From Bradyrhizobium manausense (lineage in GTDB: Bacteria > Pseudomonadota > Alphaproteobacteria > Rhizobiales > Xanthobacteraceae): a stretch of 34,224 nt of DNA. The position numbers and the translations under genes are program-made. Below, piece by piece: positions 15,593 through 24,596 of this stretch. Numbering within the stretch: the stretch's first letter is position 1; each line of letters opens with the position of its first letter. The stretch is from contig NZ_LJYG01000108.1 in NCBI RefSeq assembly GCF_001440035.1, positions 128,615-162,838 on the forward strand. Reading direction: 5' to 3'. A model generated the notes under the pieces. The model did no database searches. It was not told where the DNA came from and worked only from the letters and a program-made list of their open reading frames with translations.

Positions 15593-15772
15593 ATGCCCGA
15601 CATCCAGATCGACCGTGCCGACCAGGCCCCCTCGATTCTGCCGGCTGATATCCCTGAATTGAGCGACGATCAGTGCCTTGCCTGTCTCGCTCGCGCGGTC
15701 GAGACCCCCGATTCGGCGCGGCTGGACGAAGTGGCGGCCCTGATTGGCCGTCTGGCGGTCGCGATCGAATAA
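15593..15772 (+). CDS. Small acidic hypothetical protein, 59 aa
   Basis: Reads MPDIQIDRADQAPSILPADI and ends in a helix with two Cys (DDQCLACLARAVETPDSARL). A C-x-x-C pair in a helical context could bind metal or be structural; no family recognised. ATG 15593 is chosen because upstream residues in the frame look non-coding; GGAG near 15580 is somewhat distant from it. It lies just upstream of the PIMT-like gene on the same strand and may share its transcript. Confidence 0.5.
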   Translation: MPDIQIDRADQAPSILPADIPELSDDQCLACLARAVETPDSARLDEVAALIGRLAVAIE

Positions 15773-15911
15773 GCTTTCGCACCTCTATGCGCTGACGTTG
15801 CGCAGCCGCTGGCTGACCGGCCAACGGACGTGTTGCGTTTTCGCGGAGCCTGTTCCAAAGATGCCGCCAAATTCATCTTTCGCGGCATCGTCCGCCTTGC
15901 AGGGTCCGCAA

Positions 15912-16574
15912 ATGTCCGGTTTCTCGACCGCGCGCCAAAAAATGGTCGATGGCCAGGTGCGCACCAATGACGTCACCGATCGCCGCATTCTCGATGCCAT
16001 GCTCACGGTTCCCCGCGAGGCCTTCGTGCCGGCGGGCCGGCAGGCTCTGGCCTATCTCGACCTCGATCTCGATGTCAGCGAGAGCGGCGCCAAGCGTTTC
16101 CTTATCAAGCCGCAGCTCACCGGCAAGCTGCTCCAGGCCGCCGAGATCGGCGAGGGCGACAGCGTACTGGTGGTCGGCTGCGCGACCGGCTATCTCGCGG
16201 CGCTGACCGCGAAGCTCGCGCGCCAGGTTACGGCCACGGAAGGCGATTCGGATCTTGTGGCCAAAGCCAAGGACGCCTTCGCCGCGCTCGGGCTCACCAA
16301 TGTGACCTGCAAGGCTGCCGCCTGCACCGAGGGCGACCCGGCCGGCGCGCCCTATGACGTGATCGTCCTCAACGGCGCCACCGAGGTGACGCCGGACGGC
16401 CTGTTTGGCCAGCTCAAAGAAGGCGGACGCCTGGTGGGGGTCTCGGCCGAATCCAGGCCCTCTCGGGCCATGATCGTGACCCGCTCGCACGGCGAGTTCG
16501 GCTACCGGCCGCTGTTCGACGCGGCTGCCCCGGTGCTGCCCGGCCTGGAACGGGCCCCTGCCTTCGTCTTCTGA
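15912..16574 (+). CDS. Protein-L-isoaspartate O-methyltransferase-like protein
   Basis: 220-residue SAM-dependent methyltransferase of the PIMT fold. The N-terminal MVDGQVRTNDVTDRRILDAM with TVPREAFVP is the PIMT start motif, and VLVVGCATGYLAALTAKLA is SAM motif I. PYDVIVLNGATEVTP and LKEGGRLVGV are the later motifs. The family's substrate loop (normally S-Q/A-P-x, near the catalytic Ser) reads FLIKPQLTGKLL here, so the usual Ser is missing and repair of isoaspartate is doubtful. ATG 15912 has AGGG upstream. Position directly before tolC is a common alphaproteobacterial arrangement. Confidence 0.85.
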   Translation: MSGFSTARQKMVDGQVRTNDVTDRRILDAMLTVPREAFVPAGRQALAYLDLDLDVSESGAKRFLIKPQLTGKLLQAAEIGEGDSVLVVGCATGYLAALTAKLARQVTATEGDSDLVAKAKDAFAALGLTNVTCKAAACTEGDPAGAPYDVIVLNGATEVTPDGLFGQLKEGGRLVGVSAESRPSRAMIVTRSHGEFGYRPLFDAAAPVLPGLERAPAFVF

Positions 16575-16650
16575 CGACCGAAACCCCGTTAAAATCCCGT
16601 TCTGAATCAGAAGTGTGGCCGGGATGCTGCACGTGAAGAGTTTCCACTGA

Positions 16651-16670
16651 GAACCACCGGGAGGTGGTTC
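16651..16670. other. Perfect hairpin in the PIMT-tolC intergenic region
   Basis: GAACCACC (16651-16658) and GGTGGTTC (16663-16670) around a GGGA loop. It lies in the leader of tolC, about 90 bases before its start; no T-run follows, so it may be an mRNA structure or protein site rather than a terminator. Confidence 0.4.
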
Positions 16671-16761
16671 CGTCGCGCTTGACCGCGTCTTATGTTGCGG
16701 CGGGGCAACGACTCCACTTGGATACGGTAACCAGGCTCGCGGGCACGAGCCTGGCGTGAGA

Positions 16762-18171
16762 ATGAACGGAATTTCAGGGATGCATGGGGTGAAGCTTTTC
16801 ACCGGAGCAGCGGTTTCGGTCCTGCTGATGGCGCTTGCCGGGCCGGTGCCTGCATTGGCGGATACGATCGAGGCTGCGCTCGTGCGCGCCTATCAGAACA
16901 ATCCGCAGCTCAACGCACAGCGTGCGCAGGTGCGCTCGACCGACGAAGGCGTGCCTCAGGCCCTGTCGGGCTATCGCCCCAAGGTCAATCTGAGCCTCAG
17001 CAGCGGTTATCAATACCAGGACGTCCAGCCGACCCAGAAAGGCCTCGCGATCCATAGCGACCCGCCGCTTCAGCCCAACGCCGCCAGCGTGAGCGTCAGC
17101 CAGACGCTCTACAATGGCAACCAGACCGCCAACAAGACGCGCGCGGCGGAGAGCCAGGTCTCCGGTACGCGCGAAGCACTGCGCAGCATGGACCAATCCG
17201 TGCTTCTGAGTGCAGCTACGATCTATATGGACTATCTGCGCGACTCCGCGACATTGGAAGTCCAGCGCAGCAACGTGCGCGTGCTCGAACAGACGCTGAA
17301 GCAGACGCGTGATCGCTTCAACGTGGGCGAAGTGACACGCACCGACGTCGCGCAGTCCGAAGCGCAGCTGGCTGCCGGCAGGACTCAAGCGCTGACCGCG
17401 GAATCAACGCTCACGACGACGCGCGCGAATTTCCGCCGGATCATCGGCAACGAGCCGACGAATCTGGCGCCGGGCTCCCCGGTCGACCGGTTCCTGCCGC
17501 CAACGCTCGCCTCGGCCGTCGAGCTCAGCCTGATCCAACATCCCGACGTCACGGCTGCGATGTACGGCATCGACGTCAACTATCTCCAGGTCAAGATCAA
17601 CGAAGGCGCGTTGCTGCCGACTGTTACGGTCGCGGCGACTGCCAGCACGGCCTACCAGCAGCAGCTGACGGTCTTCCGAACGAGTACCGCGTCAGCCATC
17701 GCGACGGCCTCCGTGCCGATCTTTCAGGGCGGCGCAGAATATTCGCTGATCCGCCAATCGAAGGAAAACCTGGCGCAGCAACGTCTGAACCTCGAGAAGA
17801 CTCGCGACACTGTTCGCGCCAACGTGGTGCAGTTCTGGGGGACTTTGCAGGCCGGCAAGGCGCAGGTGCAGTCCGCGCAGGCGCAGGTCACCGCGTCCGA
17901 GATCGCGCTGAACGGTGTGCGCGAGGAAGCCAAGGCCGGTCAGCGCACCACCCTCGACGTCCTCAACGCCCAGCAGGCGCTGGTCAATGCGCGCGTCGCG
18001 CTGGTCACCGCACAGCACGATCGGGTCGTCGCATCCTACAACGTGCTCGCCGCCGTTGGCCGCCTTGCACCGCAGGTGCTCGGCCTCAACACCACCGTCT
18101 ACGATCCGAGCGTGCACTACCAGCAGGTCCGCGACAGCTGGGTCGGCGTGCGCACGCCTGACGGACGCTGA
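16762..18171 (+). CDS. tolC: TolC family outer-membrane channel protein
   Basis: Trimeric outer-membrane channel used by type I secretion and RND/MFS efflux. A signal peptide (AAVSVLLMALAGPVPALA) is followed by DTIEAALVRAYQNNPQLNAQ, the standard first TolC helix. Two homologous OEP repeats follow, with the motifs QTLYNGNQTANKTRAAESQV and FQGGAEYSLIRQSKENLAQQ. The C-terminal part has GQRTTLDVLNAQQALVNARV, a strong family signature. Starts at 16756 (GTG), 16762 (ATG) and 16780 (ATG, AGGGA just before it) are all possible; the signal peptide fits any of them. It is followed by popZ and valS, as in many Rhizobiales. Confidence 0.93.
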   Translation: MNGISGMHGVKLFTGAAVSVLLMALAGPVPALADTIEAALVRAYQNNPQLNAQRAQVRSTDEGVPQALSGYRPKVNLSLSSGYQYQDVQPTQKGLAIHSDPPLQPNAASVSVSQTLYNGNQTANKTRAAESQVSGTREALRSMDQSVLLSAATIYMDYLRDSATLEVQRSNVRVLEQTLKQTRDRFNVGEVTRTDVAQSEAQLAAGRTQALTAESTLTTTRANFRRIIGNEPTNLAPGSPVDRFLPPTLASAVELSLIQHPDVTAAMYGIDVNYLQVKINEGALLPTVTVAATASTAYQQQLTVFRTSTASAIATASVPIFQGGAEYSLIRQSKENLAQQRLNLEKTRDTVRANVVQFWGTLQAGKAQVQSAQAQVTASEIALNGVREEAKAGQRTTLDVLNAQQALVNARVALVTAQHDRVVASYNVLAAVGRLAPQVLGLNTTVYDPSVHYQQVRDSWVGVRTPDGR

Positions 18172-18184
18172 TTGCCGTAGTTCT

Positions 18185-18218
18185 CCGGTCGGCCTCGCAA
18201 ACTGCCGGGACCGACCGG
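18185..18218 (+). terminator. Hairpin downstream of tolC
   Basis: CCGGTCGG (18185-18192) pairs with CCGACCGG (18211-18218), 14 bases after the tolC stop. There is no T-run, so it is a possible Rho-type or 3'-stabilising structure rather than a classical intrinsic terminator. Confidence 0.4.
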
Positions 18219-18474
18219 TGCCTTGCTTGCAATCGTCAAAATCCCTGACATAGCCTTGCCAAGATGCTGCCGATCGATTCGGCCCGCATCCGATGTTGCG
18301 TGCGTGGCGCTTGAGTGACGGGGCAGGGGCGCGCCGCCTCATGTTGAGTCGTGATCTGGGGACAAGTCTGGCTGTCGCGACGAAAATGTCGGACGACGCA
18401 TCCGGAACCGGCCAATGCCGTCGTGCTTGGTGTAAAACAACGCATGCGAGGGCGTTGATGATGTGGAGTCGGAG

Positions 18475-19242
18475 ATGACGCAGCCTGCAAAGGTCACAGA
18501 ACCCTCCATGGAGGAGATTCTGGCCTCGATCCGGCGCATCATTGCCGATGACGAGGCGAAGCCGCCGCCCGCAGAGGCTGCAAAGCCTGCACCTGCGCCT
18601 GCAGCAAAGCCGATGGCTGACATTCCTCCATCCAAGATCGCTCCTGCAAAGCCTGCTGCCGAAAAGCCCGCGCCGCCGCCGGCTGCCAAGCCCGCGCCAC
18701 CTCCGCCGCCTGCGCCCGCCGCCGATGCCGGGCCCAACAGCCAGGACGATATCGACGCACTGCTGGCAGGGCTCGACGAGGCCACGGCTGCGCCCGAAGT
18801 GCGGGCTCCTGAACCCGAGCCCGAACCGGAGCCCGAGCCCGACGTGCTCGAGCTGACCGACGACATGGCGATGGATCCCGCGCCGACACCGGCGCCGCCG
18901 CCGCCAAGCTTCCGCAAGGTCGAGCCGCGCGACGATCTCGAATTCGCCGAGGCGCCGCCGCCGCGTCCGACGCCTCCGCCGTCCTACGCGCCGGTCGATT
19001 ATGACGCGCCGCCGCTGCCGCCGCAGCAGCCGATCCTGGCCCAGTCGACCGTCTCGGCGGTCGAATCCGCCTTCAACTCGCTGGCCCACACGGTGCTCAG
19101 CAGCAATGCGCGGACGCTGGAGGATCTGGTCAAGGAGATGCTGCGTCCGATGCTGAAGTCCTGGCTCGACGACAATCTGCCGGGCCTGGTCGAACGCATC
19201 GTCAAGGCTGAAATCGAGCGGGTCTCGCGCGGCGGCCGCTGA
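18475..19242 (+). CDS. popZ: Polar organizing protein PopZ (DUF2497)
   Basis: 255 residues with the three-part PopZ design. An N-terminal helix, EPSMEEILASIRRIIADDE, is the partner-binding segment. A long disordered Pro/Glu/Asp/Ala linker (about residues 22-195, with runs of PEPEP and PPPP) follows. The conserved C-terminal oligomerisation helices are SAVESAFNSLAHTVLSSNAR and LEDLVKEMLRPMLKSWLDDN. PopZ self-assembles at cell poles and captures ParB and signalling proteins in Caulobacter. The linker is longer than in Caulobacter (177 residues in total there). ATG 18475 has GGAG (18465-18468) six bases before it. Confidence 0.92.
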   Translation: MTQPAKVTEPSMEEILASIRRIIADDEAKPPPAEAAKPAPAPAAKPMADIPPSKIAPAKPAAEKPAPPPAAKPAPPPPPAPAADAGPNSQDDIDALLAGLDEATAAPEVRAPEPEPEPEPEPDVLELTDDMAMDPAPTPAPPPPSFRKVEPRDDLEFAEAPPPRPTPPPSYAPVDYDAPPLPPQQPILAQSTVSAVESAFNSLAHTVLSSNARTLEDLVKEMLRPMLKSWLDDNLPGLVERIVKAEIERVSRGGR

Positions 19243-19247
19243 GGGCC

Positions 19248-19302
19248 AAGCCAGGCTCATCAAGCCAGGCTCATCCAGGCCAAGCTCTTCCAAGCCAAGC
19301 CC
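19248..19302. repeat. Short tandem repeat between popZ and valS
   Basis: AAGCCAGGCTCATC occurs twice back to back (19248-19261, 19262-19275), followed by decayed copies (CAGGCCAAGCTCTTCC, AAGCCAAGCCC). It begins six bases after the popZ stop. Likely replication slippage. Confidence 0.75.
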
Positions 19303-19331
19303 TGATTAAGCCCCGCTTGAGCGCTATATCA

Positions 19332-19361
19332 GGGCTTCCGAACGGGCCGGAAAGCCCTTTT
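19332..19361 (+). terminator. Rho-independent terminator of popZ
   Basis: GGGCTTCCG (19332-19340) pairs with CGGAAAGCCC (19348-19357, one bulged A), followed by TTTT. It separates popZ from valS. Confidence 0.65.
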
Positions 19362-19414
19362 GCCGCTGAGCTTTCCGTTGACTTGAGCCCCGCGCGCGGC
19401 TTTCTAGCAGCCCC

Positions 19415-22291
19415 ATGATCGAGAAAAATTACCAGCCCGCCGATATCGAAGCCCGCATGTCCGTGGTGTGGGAGGACAGCCTTGCCTTCAAGGCCGGCCG
19501 TCCCGACCGCCGCGACGCGGTGCCCTTTACCATCGTGATCCCGCCACCGAACGTGACGGGCTCGCTGCACATGGGCCACGCCCTCAACAACACGCTCCAG
19601 GACATACTGTGCCGGTTCGAGCGCATGCGCGGTCGCGACGTGCTGTGGCAGCCCGGCACCGACCATGCCGGCATCGCCACCCAGATGGTGGTCGAGCGCC
19701 AGCTGATGGAGCGCCAGCAGCCCGGTCGCCGCGAGATGGGTCGCGAGAAGTTTCTGGAGCGGGTCTGGCAGTGGAAGGCCGAGAGCGGCGACACCATCAT
19801 CAACCAGCTCAAGCGCCTCGGCGCCTCCTGCGACTGGTCGCGTGAGCGCTTCACCATGGACGAGGGCCTGTCCAAGGCCGTCATCAAGGTGTTCGTGGAG
19901 CTGCACCGCGAAGGACTGATCTACAAGGACAAGCGGCTGGTGAACTGGGACACCAAACTGCTCACGGCGATCTCCGATCTCGAAGTGCAGCAGACCGAGG
20001 TGAAGGGTCACCTCTGGTATCTGCGCTATCCGATCGAGGGCAAGACCTTCGACCCGGAGGATCGCTCGACCTTCATCGTGGTTGCCACGACGCGGCCCGA
20101 GACCATGCTCGGCGACACCGGCGTGGCCGTGCATCCCGAGGACGAGCGCTATCAGAAGCTGATCGGCAGGAACGTGGTCCTGCCGCTGGTCGGTCGCAAG
20201 ATCAAGATCGTCGCCGACGAATATTCCGATCCGGAAAAGGGCTCGGGCGCCGTGAAGGTGACGCCGGCGCACGACTTCAACGATTTCGAGGTCGGCAATC
20301 GCCACGGCCTGCGCCGCATCAGCGTGCTGGACAAGGAAGGCTGTCTCGACCTCGTCGACAACGAGGATTATCTGAAGGGCCTGCCGGAAGGCGCCACGCA
20401 ATTCGCCGAGGAGTTCAACAAGGTCGACCGCTTCGTGGCGCGCAAGCGCATCGTCGAGCGGCTGGAATCGTTCGGCTTTGTCGAACGCATCGAGCCTCAC
20501 ACCCACATGGTCCCGCACGGCGATCGGTCGGGCAGCGTGATCGAGCCTTATCTCACCGACCAATGGTATGTCGACGCCAAGACGCTGGCAAAACCGGCAA
20601 TCGCGGCGGTGCGGTCGGGCGAGACGACCTTCGTGCCGAAGAACTGGGAAAAGACCTATTACGAGTGGATGGAGAACATCCAGCCCTGGTGCATCTCGCG
20701 CCAGCTCTGGTGGGGCCATCAGATCCCGGCCTGGTACGGCCCCGACGGCAAGGTGTTCGTCGCGGAGACCGAGGAGGAGGCGGTCAGCCACGCGCTCGGC
20801 TATTACGTCGAGCAGGAGGTGATCACGGCCGAGCAGGGCCGCGAGATGGCGCTCGACCGCAACAAGCGCGAGGGCTTCATCACGCGCGATGAGGACGTGC
20901 TCGATACCTGGTTCTCCTCGGCGCTGTGGCCGTTCTCGACGCTCGGCTGGCCCGAGGACGCGCCCGAAGTTCAGCGCTACTACCCGACCAACGCGCTGGT
21001 GACCGGCTTCGACATCATCTTCTTCTGGGTCGCCCGGATGATGATGATGGGCCTTCACTTCATGAAGGAGATCCCGTTCTCGACGATCTACATCCACGCG
21101 CTCGTCCGCGACGAGAAGGGCGCCAAGATGTCGAAGTCGAAGGGCAATGTCATCGATCCGCTCAACCTGATCGACGAATATGGCGCCGATGCGCTGCGCT
21201 TCACGCTGGCTGCGATGGCCGCGCAAGGGCGCGACATCAAGCTCGCCACCAGCCGCGTGGAGGGCTATCGCAATTTCGCGACCAAGCTCTGGAACGCCTC
21301 ACGCTTCGCCGAGATGAACCATTGCGCCGTGCCCGAAGGGTTCGAGCCGGCCAAGGCCAAGGAAACGCTGAATCGCTGGATCGCACATGAAACCGCGCAC
21401 ACCACACGCGAGGTGACCGAGGCCATTGAAGCCTATCGCTTCAACGACGCCGCAGGCAGCATCTACCGCTTCGTCTGGAACGTCTATTGCGACTGGTATG
21501 TCGAGCTCGCAAAACCCGTGCTGCTCGGTCCCGATAGCCCGGCCAAGAATGAGACCCGCGCCATGGTCGCCTGGGCGCGCGACGAGATTCTGAAGCTGCT
21601 GCACCCCTTCATGCCCTTCATCACCGAAGAACTGTGGGAGGTGACGGCCAAGCGCGACGGCCTGCTGGCGCTGGCGGAGTGGCCGCTGAAGCCAGCCGCT
21701 CCCTCGCCGGAGCAATTGGCGATTCTGGCGGCGGCGGCAGGTCCCACCGATCCACTGGTCTCGCCGGCATTCGTGATGCCGATCTTCGACCATGCCGACT
21801 TCACCGATCCCAAGGCGGAAGCGGAGATCGGCTGGGTCATCGACCTGATCACGCAGATCCGCTCGGTCCGCGCCGAGATGAACATCGCACCGGCGACGCT
21901 CACTGCCCTGGTGCTCGCGGGCGCCTCGGCCGAGACCAGGGAACGCGCGCCGCGCTGGACCGACGTCATCAAGCGTATGGCGCGGCTGTCTGACATCTCC
22001 TTCGCCGATCGCGCGCCTGACGGCGCGGTTCAGTTGCTGGTGCGCGGCGAAGTGGCGGCGCTGCCGCTGAAGGGCGTGGTCGATTTCGCCGCCGAACGGA
22101 CCCGTCTCGACAAGGAAATCGGCAAGGCCGACGCCGACATCAAGCGTGCCGAGTCCAAGCTCGCCAACGAAAAATTCGTTGCCAACGCGGCCGAGGAGGT
22201 CGTCGAGGAAGAGCGCGAAAAGCGCGAGGCGGCGCTGGCCCGCAAGGCCAAGCTGCTCGAGGCGCTGGAGCGGCTGAAGCAGGCGTCTTAA
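19415..22291 (+). CDS. valS: Valyl-tRNA synthetase
   Basis: 958-residue class I aminoacyl-tRNA synthetase charging tRNA-Val. The HIGH-type motif is in PPPNVTGSLHMGHALNNTLQ. An editing (CP1) domain follows, with TTRPETMLGDTGVAVHPEDE. CISRQLWWGHQIPAWYG and DEDVLDTWFSSALWPFSTLG are ValRS landmarks, and the KMSKS loop is KMSKSKGNVIDP. The anticodon-binding domain leads to a C-terminal coiled-coil arm (TRLDKEIGKADADIKRAESK) that contacts tRNA. The start ATG 19415 has no strong Shine-Dalgarno, but upstream in-frame sequence is not protein-like. All catalytic motifs look intact. Confidence 0.98.
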   Translation: MIEKNYQPADIEARMSVVWEDSLAFKAGRPDRRDAVPFTIVIPPPNVTGSLHMGHALNNTLQDILCRFERMRGRDVLWQPGTDHAGIATQMVVERQLMERQQPGRREMGREKFLERVWQWKAESGDTIINQLKRLGASCDWSRERFTMDEGLSKAVIKVFVELHREGLIYKDKRLVNWDTKLLTAISDLEVQQTEVKGHLWYLRYPIEGKTFDPEDRSTFIVVATTRPETMLGDTGVAVHPEDERYQKLIGRNVVLPLVGRKIKIVADEYSDPEKGSGAVKVTPAHDFNDFEVGNRHGLRRISVLDKEGCLDLVDNEDYLKGLPEGATQFAEEFNKVDRFVARKRIVERLESFGFVERIEPHTHMVPHGDRSGSVIEPYLTDQWYVDAKTLAKPAIAAVRSGETTFVPKNWEKTYYEWMENIQPWCISRQLWWGHQIPAWYGPDGKVFVAETEEEAVSHALGYYVEQEVITAEQGREMALDRNKREGFITRDEDVLDTWFSSALWPFSTLGWPEDAPEVQRYYPTNALVTGFDIIFFWVARMMMMGLHFMKEIPFSTIYIHALVRDEKGAKMSKSKGNVIDPLNLIDEYGADALRFTLAAMAAQGRDIKLATSRVEGYRNFATKLWNASRFAEMNHCAVPEGFEPAKAKETLNRWIAHETAHTTREVTEAIEAYRFNDAAGSIYRFVWNVYCDWYVELAKPVLLGPDSPAKNETRAMVAWARDEILKLLHPFMPFITEELWEVTAKRDGLLALAEWPLKPAAPSPEQLAILAAAAGPTDPLVSPAFVMPIFDHADFTDPKAEAEIGWVIDLITQIRSVRAEMNIAPATLTALVLAGASAETRERAPRWTDVIKRMARLSDISFADRAPDGAVQLLVRGEVAALPLKGVVDFAAERTRLDKEIGKADADIKRAESKLANEKFVANAAEEVVEEEREKREAALARKAKLLEALERLKQAS

Positions 22292-22297
22292 GACGCC

Positions 22298-22401
22298 CGT
22301 CATTCCGGGATGGTCCGAAGGACCAGACCTCAGGTGCGCAATTGCGCACCGGGGAATCTCGAGATTCCGGGTTCGGCTCTTCGAGCCGCCCCGGAATGAC
22401 G
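22298..22401. repeat. Multi-hairpin palindromic repeat between valS and the glycosylase gene
   Basis: Outer arms CGTCATTCCGGG (22298-22309) and CCCGGAATGACG (22390-22401) are exact complements. Inside are GGTCC/GGACC, a perfect 18-bp palindrome GGTGCGCAATTGCGCACC (22333-22350), a 16-bp palindrome GGAATCTCGAGATTCC (22353-22368), and GGCT/AGCC. The whole folds into a stem with several side hairpins. It sits between convergent genes (stops at 22291 and 22406), where it could serve as a bidirectional 3' end. Confidence 0.85.
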
Positions 22402-22405
22402 ACGA

Positions 22406-23008
22406 TCACTTCGGGAACGGCTTGCTGAGGAATTTCGAGCCCCTGACACCATAGCGCCAGGGCAGATCGACAGCTTTGGTGATGCCGATCCGGATGCCGG
22501 TTGCGACCTCGACATCCTCCGTCCGTGCATGCAGCGCGATCGGCGGCCGGTCCAGGGGCAGGGCGTTGTGCGCGATGGTGATGCCGAGGGCCTCGGTCAG
22601 TTTGCCTGGGCCCGAGCACAGCGCGTGCACCTCCTGGAGATGGCGGCGGCGACGCATCGCAGCCAAACCATGCGTCGGCTCCAGCGCGCGGATCAGCACG
22701 GCGGAAGCCGAGCCTTCCGCCTCGCAGACGAAGTTGACGCACCAGTGGATGCCGTAGGAGCGGTAGACATAGGCAAAGCCGGGCGGACCGAACATGATCT
22801 GGTTCCGCGGGGTCGGGCCATTGTAGGAATGTGCCGCCGGCTCGGTATGATGATAGGCCTCGACCTCGACGATGATCCCGCCGACGCCGTCGACCAGCAT
22901 GGTCGCCCCGATCAGGTCGGACGCGACCTCGCGGACGTCGCGGTCGAAAAAGCTGCGCTTCAGGGCCTTGCCGAGCCGGGGTGTGGAAGACTTCGAGACT
23001 GGAGCCAT
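22406..23008 (-). CDS. DNA-3-methyladenine glycosylase (AAG/MPG family)
   Basis: 200-residue base-excision-repair enzyme that removes alkylated purines. Landmarks are [20 protein letters not shown] (the Glu in VEVEAYHH corresponds to the catalytic base of the human enzyme), [36 protein letters not shown] and [14 protein letters not shown]. Full length for the family. ATG 23008 has no clear Shine-Dalgarno. Divergent from lipA across 130 bases. Confidence 0.94.
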   Translation of the reverse strand: MAPVSKSSTPRLGKALKRSFFDRDVREVASDLIGATMLVDGVGGIIVEVEAYHHTEPAAHSYNGPTPRNQIMFGPPGFAYVYRSYGIHWCVNFVCEAEGSASAVLIRALEPTHGLAAMRRRRHLQEVHALCSGPGKLTEALGITIAHNALPLDRPPIALHARTEDVEVATGIRIGITKAVDLPWRYGVRGSKFLSKPFPK

Positions 23009-23138
23009 TCGAGGTGAGAATCGCCTGAGAACTGAGCAGGATATTGCCCATATCTGCCATGTTCCCTGAAGCGGCGCGAGCCGGGTTGCGGCAAGCAGCC
23101 AGACCGACTAGGTAGGACCTGAACAGACCGGACAGATC

Positions 23139-24095
23139 ATGGTCGTTATTGTCGATACCATCACGAACCCGCTGCGCCCGCGCCACCCCGAGAAGGTGAA
23201 TCGTCCCGATTCCGCTTCGCCGCCGAAGCCGGACTGGATCCGCGTGCGCGCGCCCAACACCCGCGGCTATGCCGACACCCGCAATATCGTGCGCGCCAAC
23301 GGCCTGCACACGGTGTGCGAGGAGGCGGGCTGCCCGAACATCGGCGAGTGCTGGGACAAGAAGCACGCGACCTTCATGATCATGGGTGACACCTGCACCC
23401 GGGCCTGCGCCTTCTGCAACGTCAAGACCGGCCTGCCCAACGCGCTGGATGAGGCCGAGCCGCAGAACGTCGCCGAGGCTGTCGCCAAGCTGGGTCTCGC
23501 CCACGTGGTCATCACCTCCGTCGACCGCGACGATCTCGCCGACGGCGGCGCCGAGCACTTTGCCCAGACCATCCGCGCAATCCGCGCTGCCTGTCCCTCG
23601 ACGACGATCGAGATCCTGACGCCGGACTTCCTGCGCAAGGAGGGGGCGCTAGAAGTCGTCGTGGCCGCGCGGCCCGACGTCTTCAACCACAATCTCGAGA
23701 CCGTGCCGTCGCGCTATCTCACGGTGCGGCCGGGTGCGCGCTATTTCCACTCGATCCGGCTGCTGCAGCGGGTCAAGGAGCTCGATCCCGCCATCTTCAC
23801 CAAGTCCGGCATCATGGTCGGCCTCGGCGAGGAGCGCCACGAGGTGCAGCAGGTGATGGACGATCTGCGCTCGGCCGACGTCGATTTCCTGACCATCGGG
23901 CAATATCTCCAGCCGACCCGCAAGCATCACGCCGTGATGCGCTACGTGCCGCCCGACGAGTTCAGCTCTTACGAAAAGGTTGCCTATACCAAGGGCTTCC
24001 TGATGGTGTCGGCGAGCCCGCTGACCCGCTCGTCGCATCACGCCGGCGAGGACTTTGCGAGACTGAAGGCCGCGCGGGCTGCGGCCGCGCGCTGA
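23139..24095 (+). CDS. lipA: Lipoyl synthase
   Basis: 318-residue radical-SAM enzyme inserting two sulfurs into octanoyl chains on lipoyl domains. Both 4Fe-4S sites are visible: the auxiliary C-x4-C-x5-C in [12 protein letters not shown] and the radical-SAM C-x3-C-x2-C in CTRACAFC. The C-terminal [10 protein letters not shown] carries the Arg-Ser-Ser that ligates the sacrificial cluster. Followed after six bases by a COQ10/RatA-type gene, a pairing common in Rhizobiales. Confidence 0.98.
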   Translation: MVVIVDTITNPLRPRHPEKVNRPDSASPPKPDWIRVRAPNTRGYADTRNIVRANGLHTVCEEAGCPNIGECWDKKHATFMIMGDTCTRACAFCNVKTGLPNALDEAEPQNVAEAVAKLGLAHVVITSVDRDDLADGGAEHFAQTIRAIRAACPSTTIEILTPDFLRKEGALEVVVAARPDVFNHNLETVPSRYLTVRPGARYFHSIRLLQRVKELDPAIFTKSGIMVGLGEERHEVQQVMDDLRSADVDFLTIGQYLQPTRKHHAVMRYVPPDEFSSYEKVAYTKGFLMVSASPLTRSSHHAGEDFARLKAARAAAAR

Positions 24096-24101
24096 ACCGA
24101 T

Positions 24102-24584
24102 ATGCCCCGATTTTCGAGCAAGCGCCGTGTCAGTCACAGCGCATCCGAGATGTTTGATCTGGTCGCCGACGTCGAGCGTTACCCGGAATTCGTGCCCCTG
24201 TGCAGCGCACTGAAGATCCGCCAGCGCATGGCCAAGCCTGACGGCACCGAGGTGCTGGTCGCCGACATGACGGTGTCGTTCAAGCTGGTCAGGGAATCCT
24301 TCACCAGCCGCGTGACGCTCGACCGCGCCAATCTGAAAATCCTGGTCGAATATCTGCAAGGCCCGTTCAGTAATCTCGAAAACCGCTGGACCTTCGAGCC
24401 GAAGGGCCAGCAGAACGGCAATGAATTCTGCGACGTCGGCTTCTTCCTCGCCTATGAATTCAAGAGTCGCATGCTGGCAATGCTGATGGGCTCGATGTTT
24501 GACGCCGCGTTTGCGCGGTTTTCAACCGCATTCGAAAAAAGGGCGGATGCGATCTATGGCCGGCCGAAGCTGGCGTCGTCGTAG
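24102..24584 (+). CDS. COQ10/RatA-type START-domain protein
   Basis: 160-residue polyketide-cyclase/START-like protein. It begins MPRFSSKRRVSHSASEMFDL with DVERYPEFVPLCSAL, diagnostic of the Coq10/RatA family. Mitochondrial Coq10 binds ubiquinone; bacterial RatA was described as blocking 70S assembly, and annotation pipelines often label these proteins as toxins. No antitoxin-like neighbour is present, and the lipA context plus alphaproteobacterial ancestry favours a quinone-binding role (inference). FFLAYEFKSRMLAMLMGSMF is the C-terminal amphipathic helix lining the cavity. Confidence 0.9.
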   Translation: MPRFSSKRRVSHSASEMFDLVADVERYPEFVPLCSALKIRQRMAKPDGTEVLVADMTVSFKLVRESFTSRVTLDRANLKILVEYLQGPFSNLENRWTFEPKGQQNGNEFCDVGFFLAYEFKSRMLAMLMGSMFDAAFARFSTAFEKRADAIYGRPKLASS

Positions 24585-24596
24585 TTTGCTTGTAGC

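Noticed and set aside
19271..21226. 651-codon minus-strand open frame
   Set aside because: Antisense shadow of valS; composition is Arg/His/Asp-rich with no domain, while the plus strand has full ValRS motifs.
22140..23558. 472-codon minus-strand frame across valS end, glycosylase and lipA
   Set aside because: Overlaps three well-supported genes in other frames; no own motifs.
24102..24584. RatA-type toxin of a toxin-antitoxin module
   Set aside because: No antitoxin-like partner gene next to it, and the lipA linkage fits a housekeeping COQ10-like role better.
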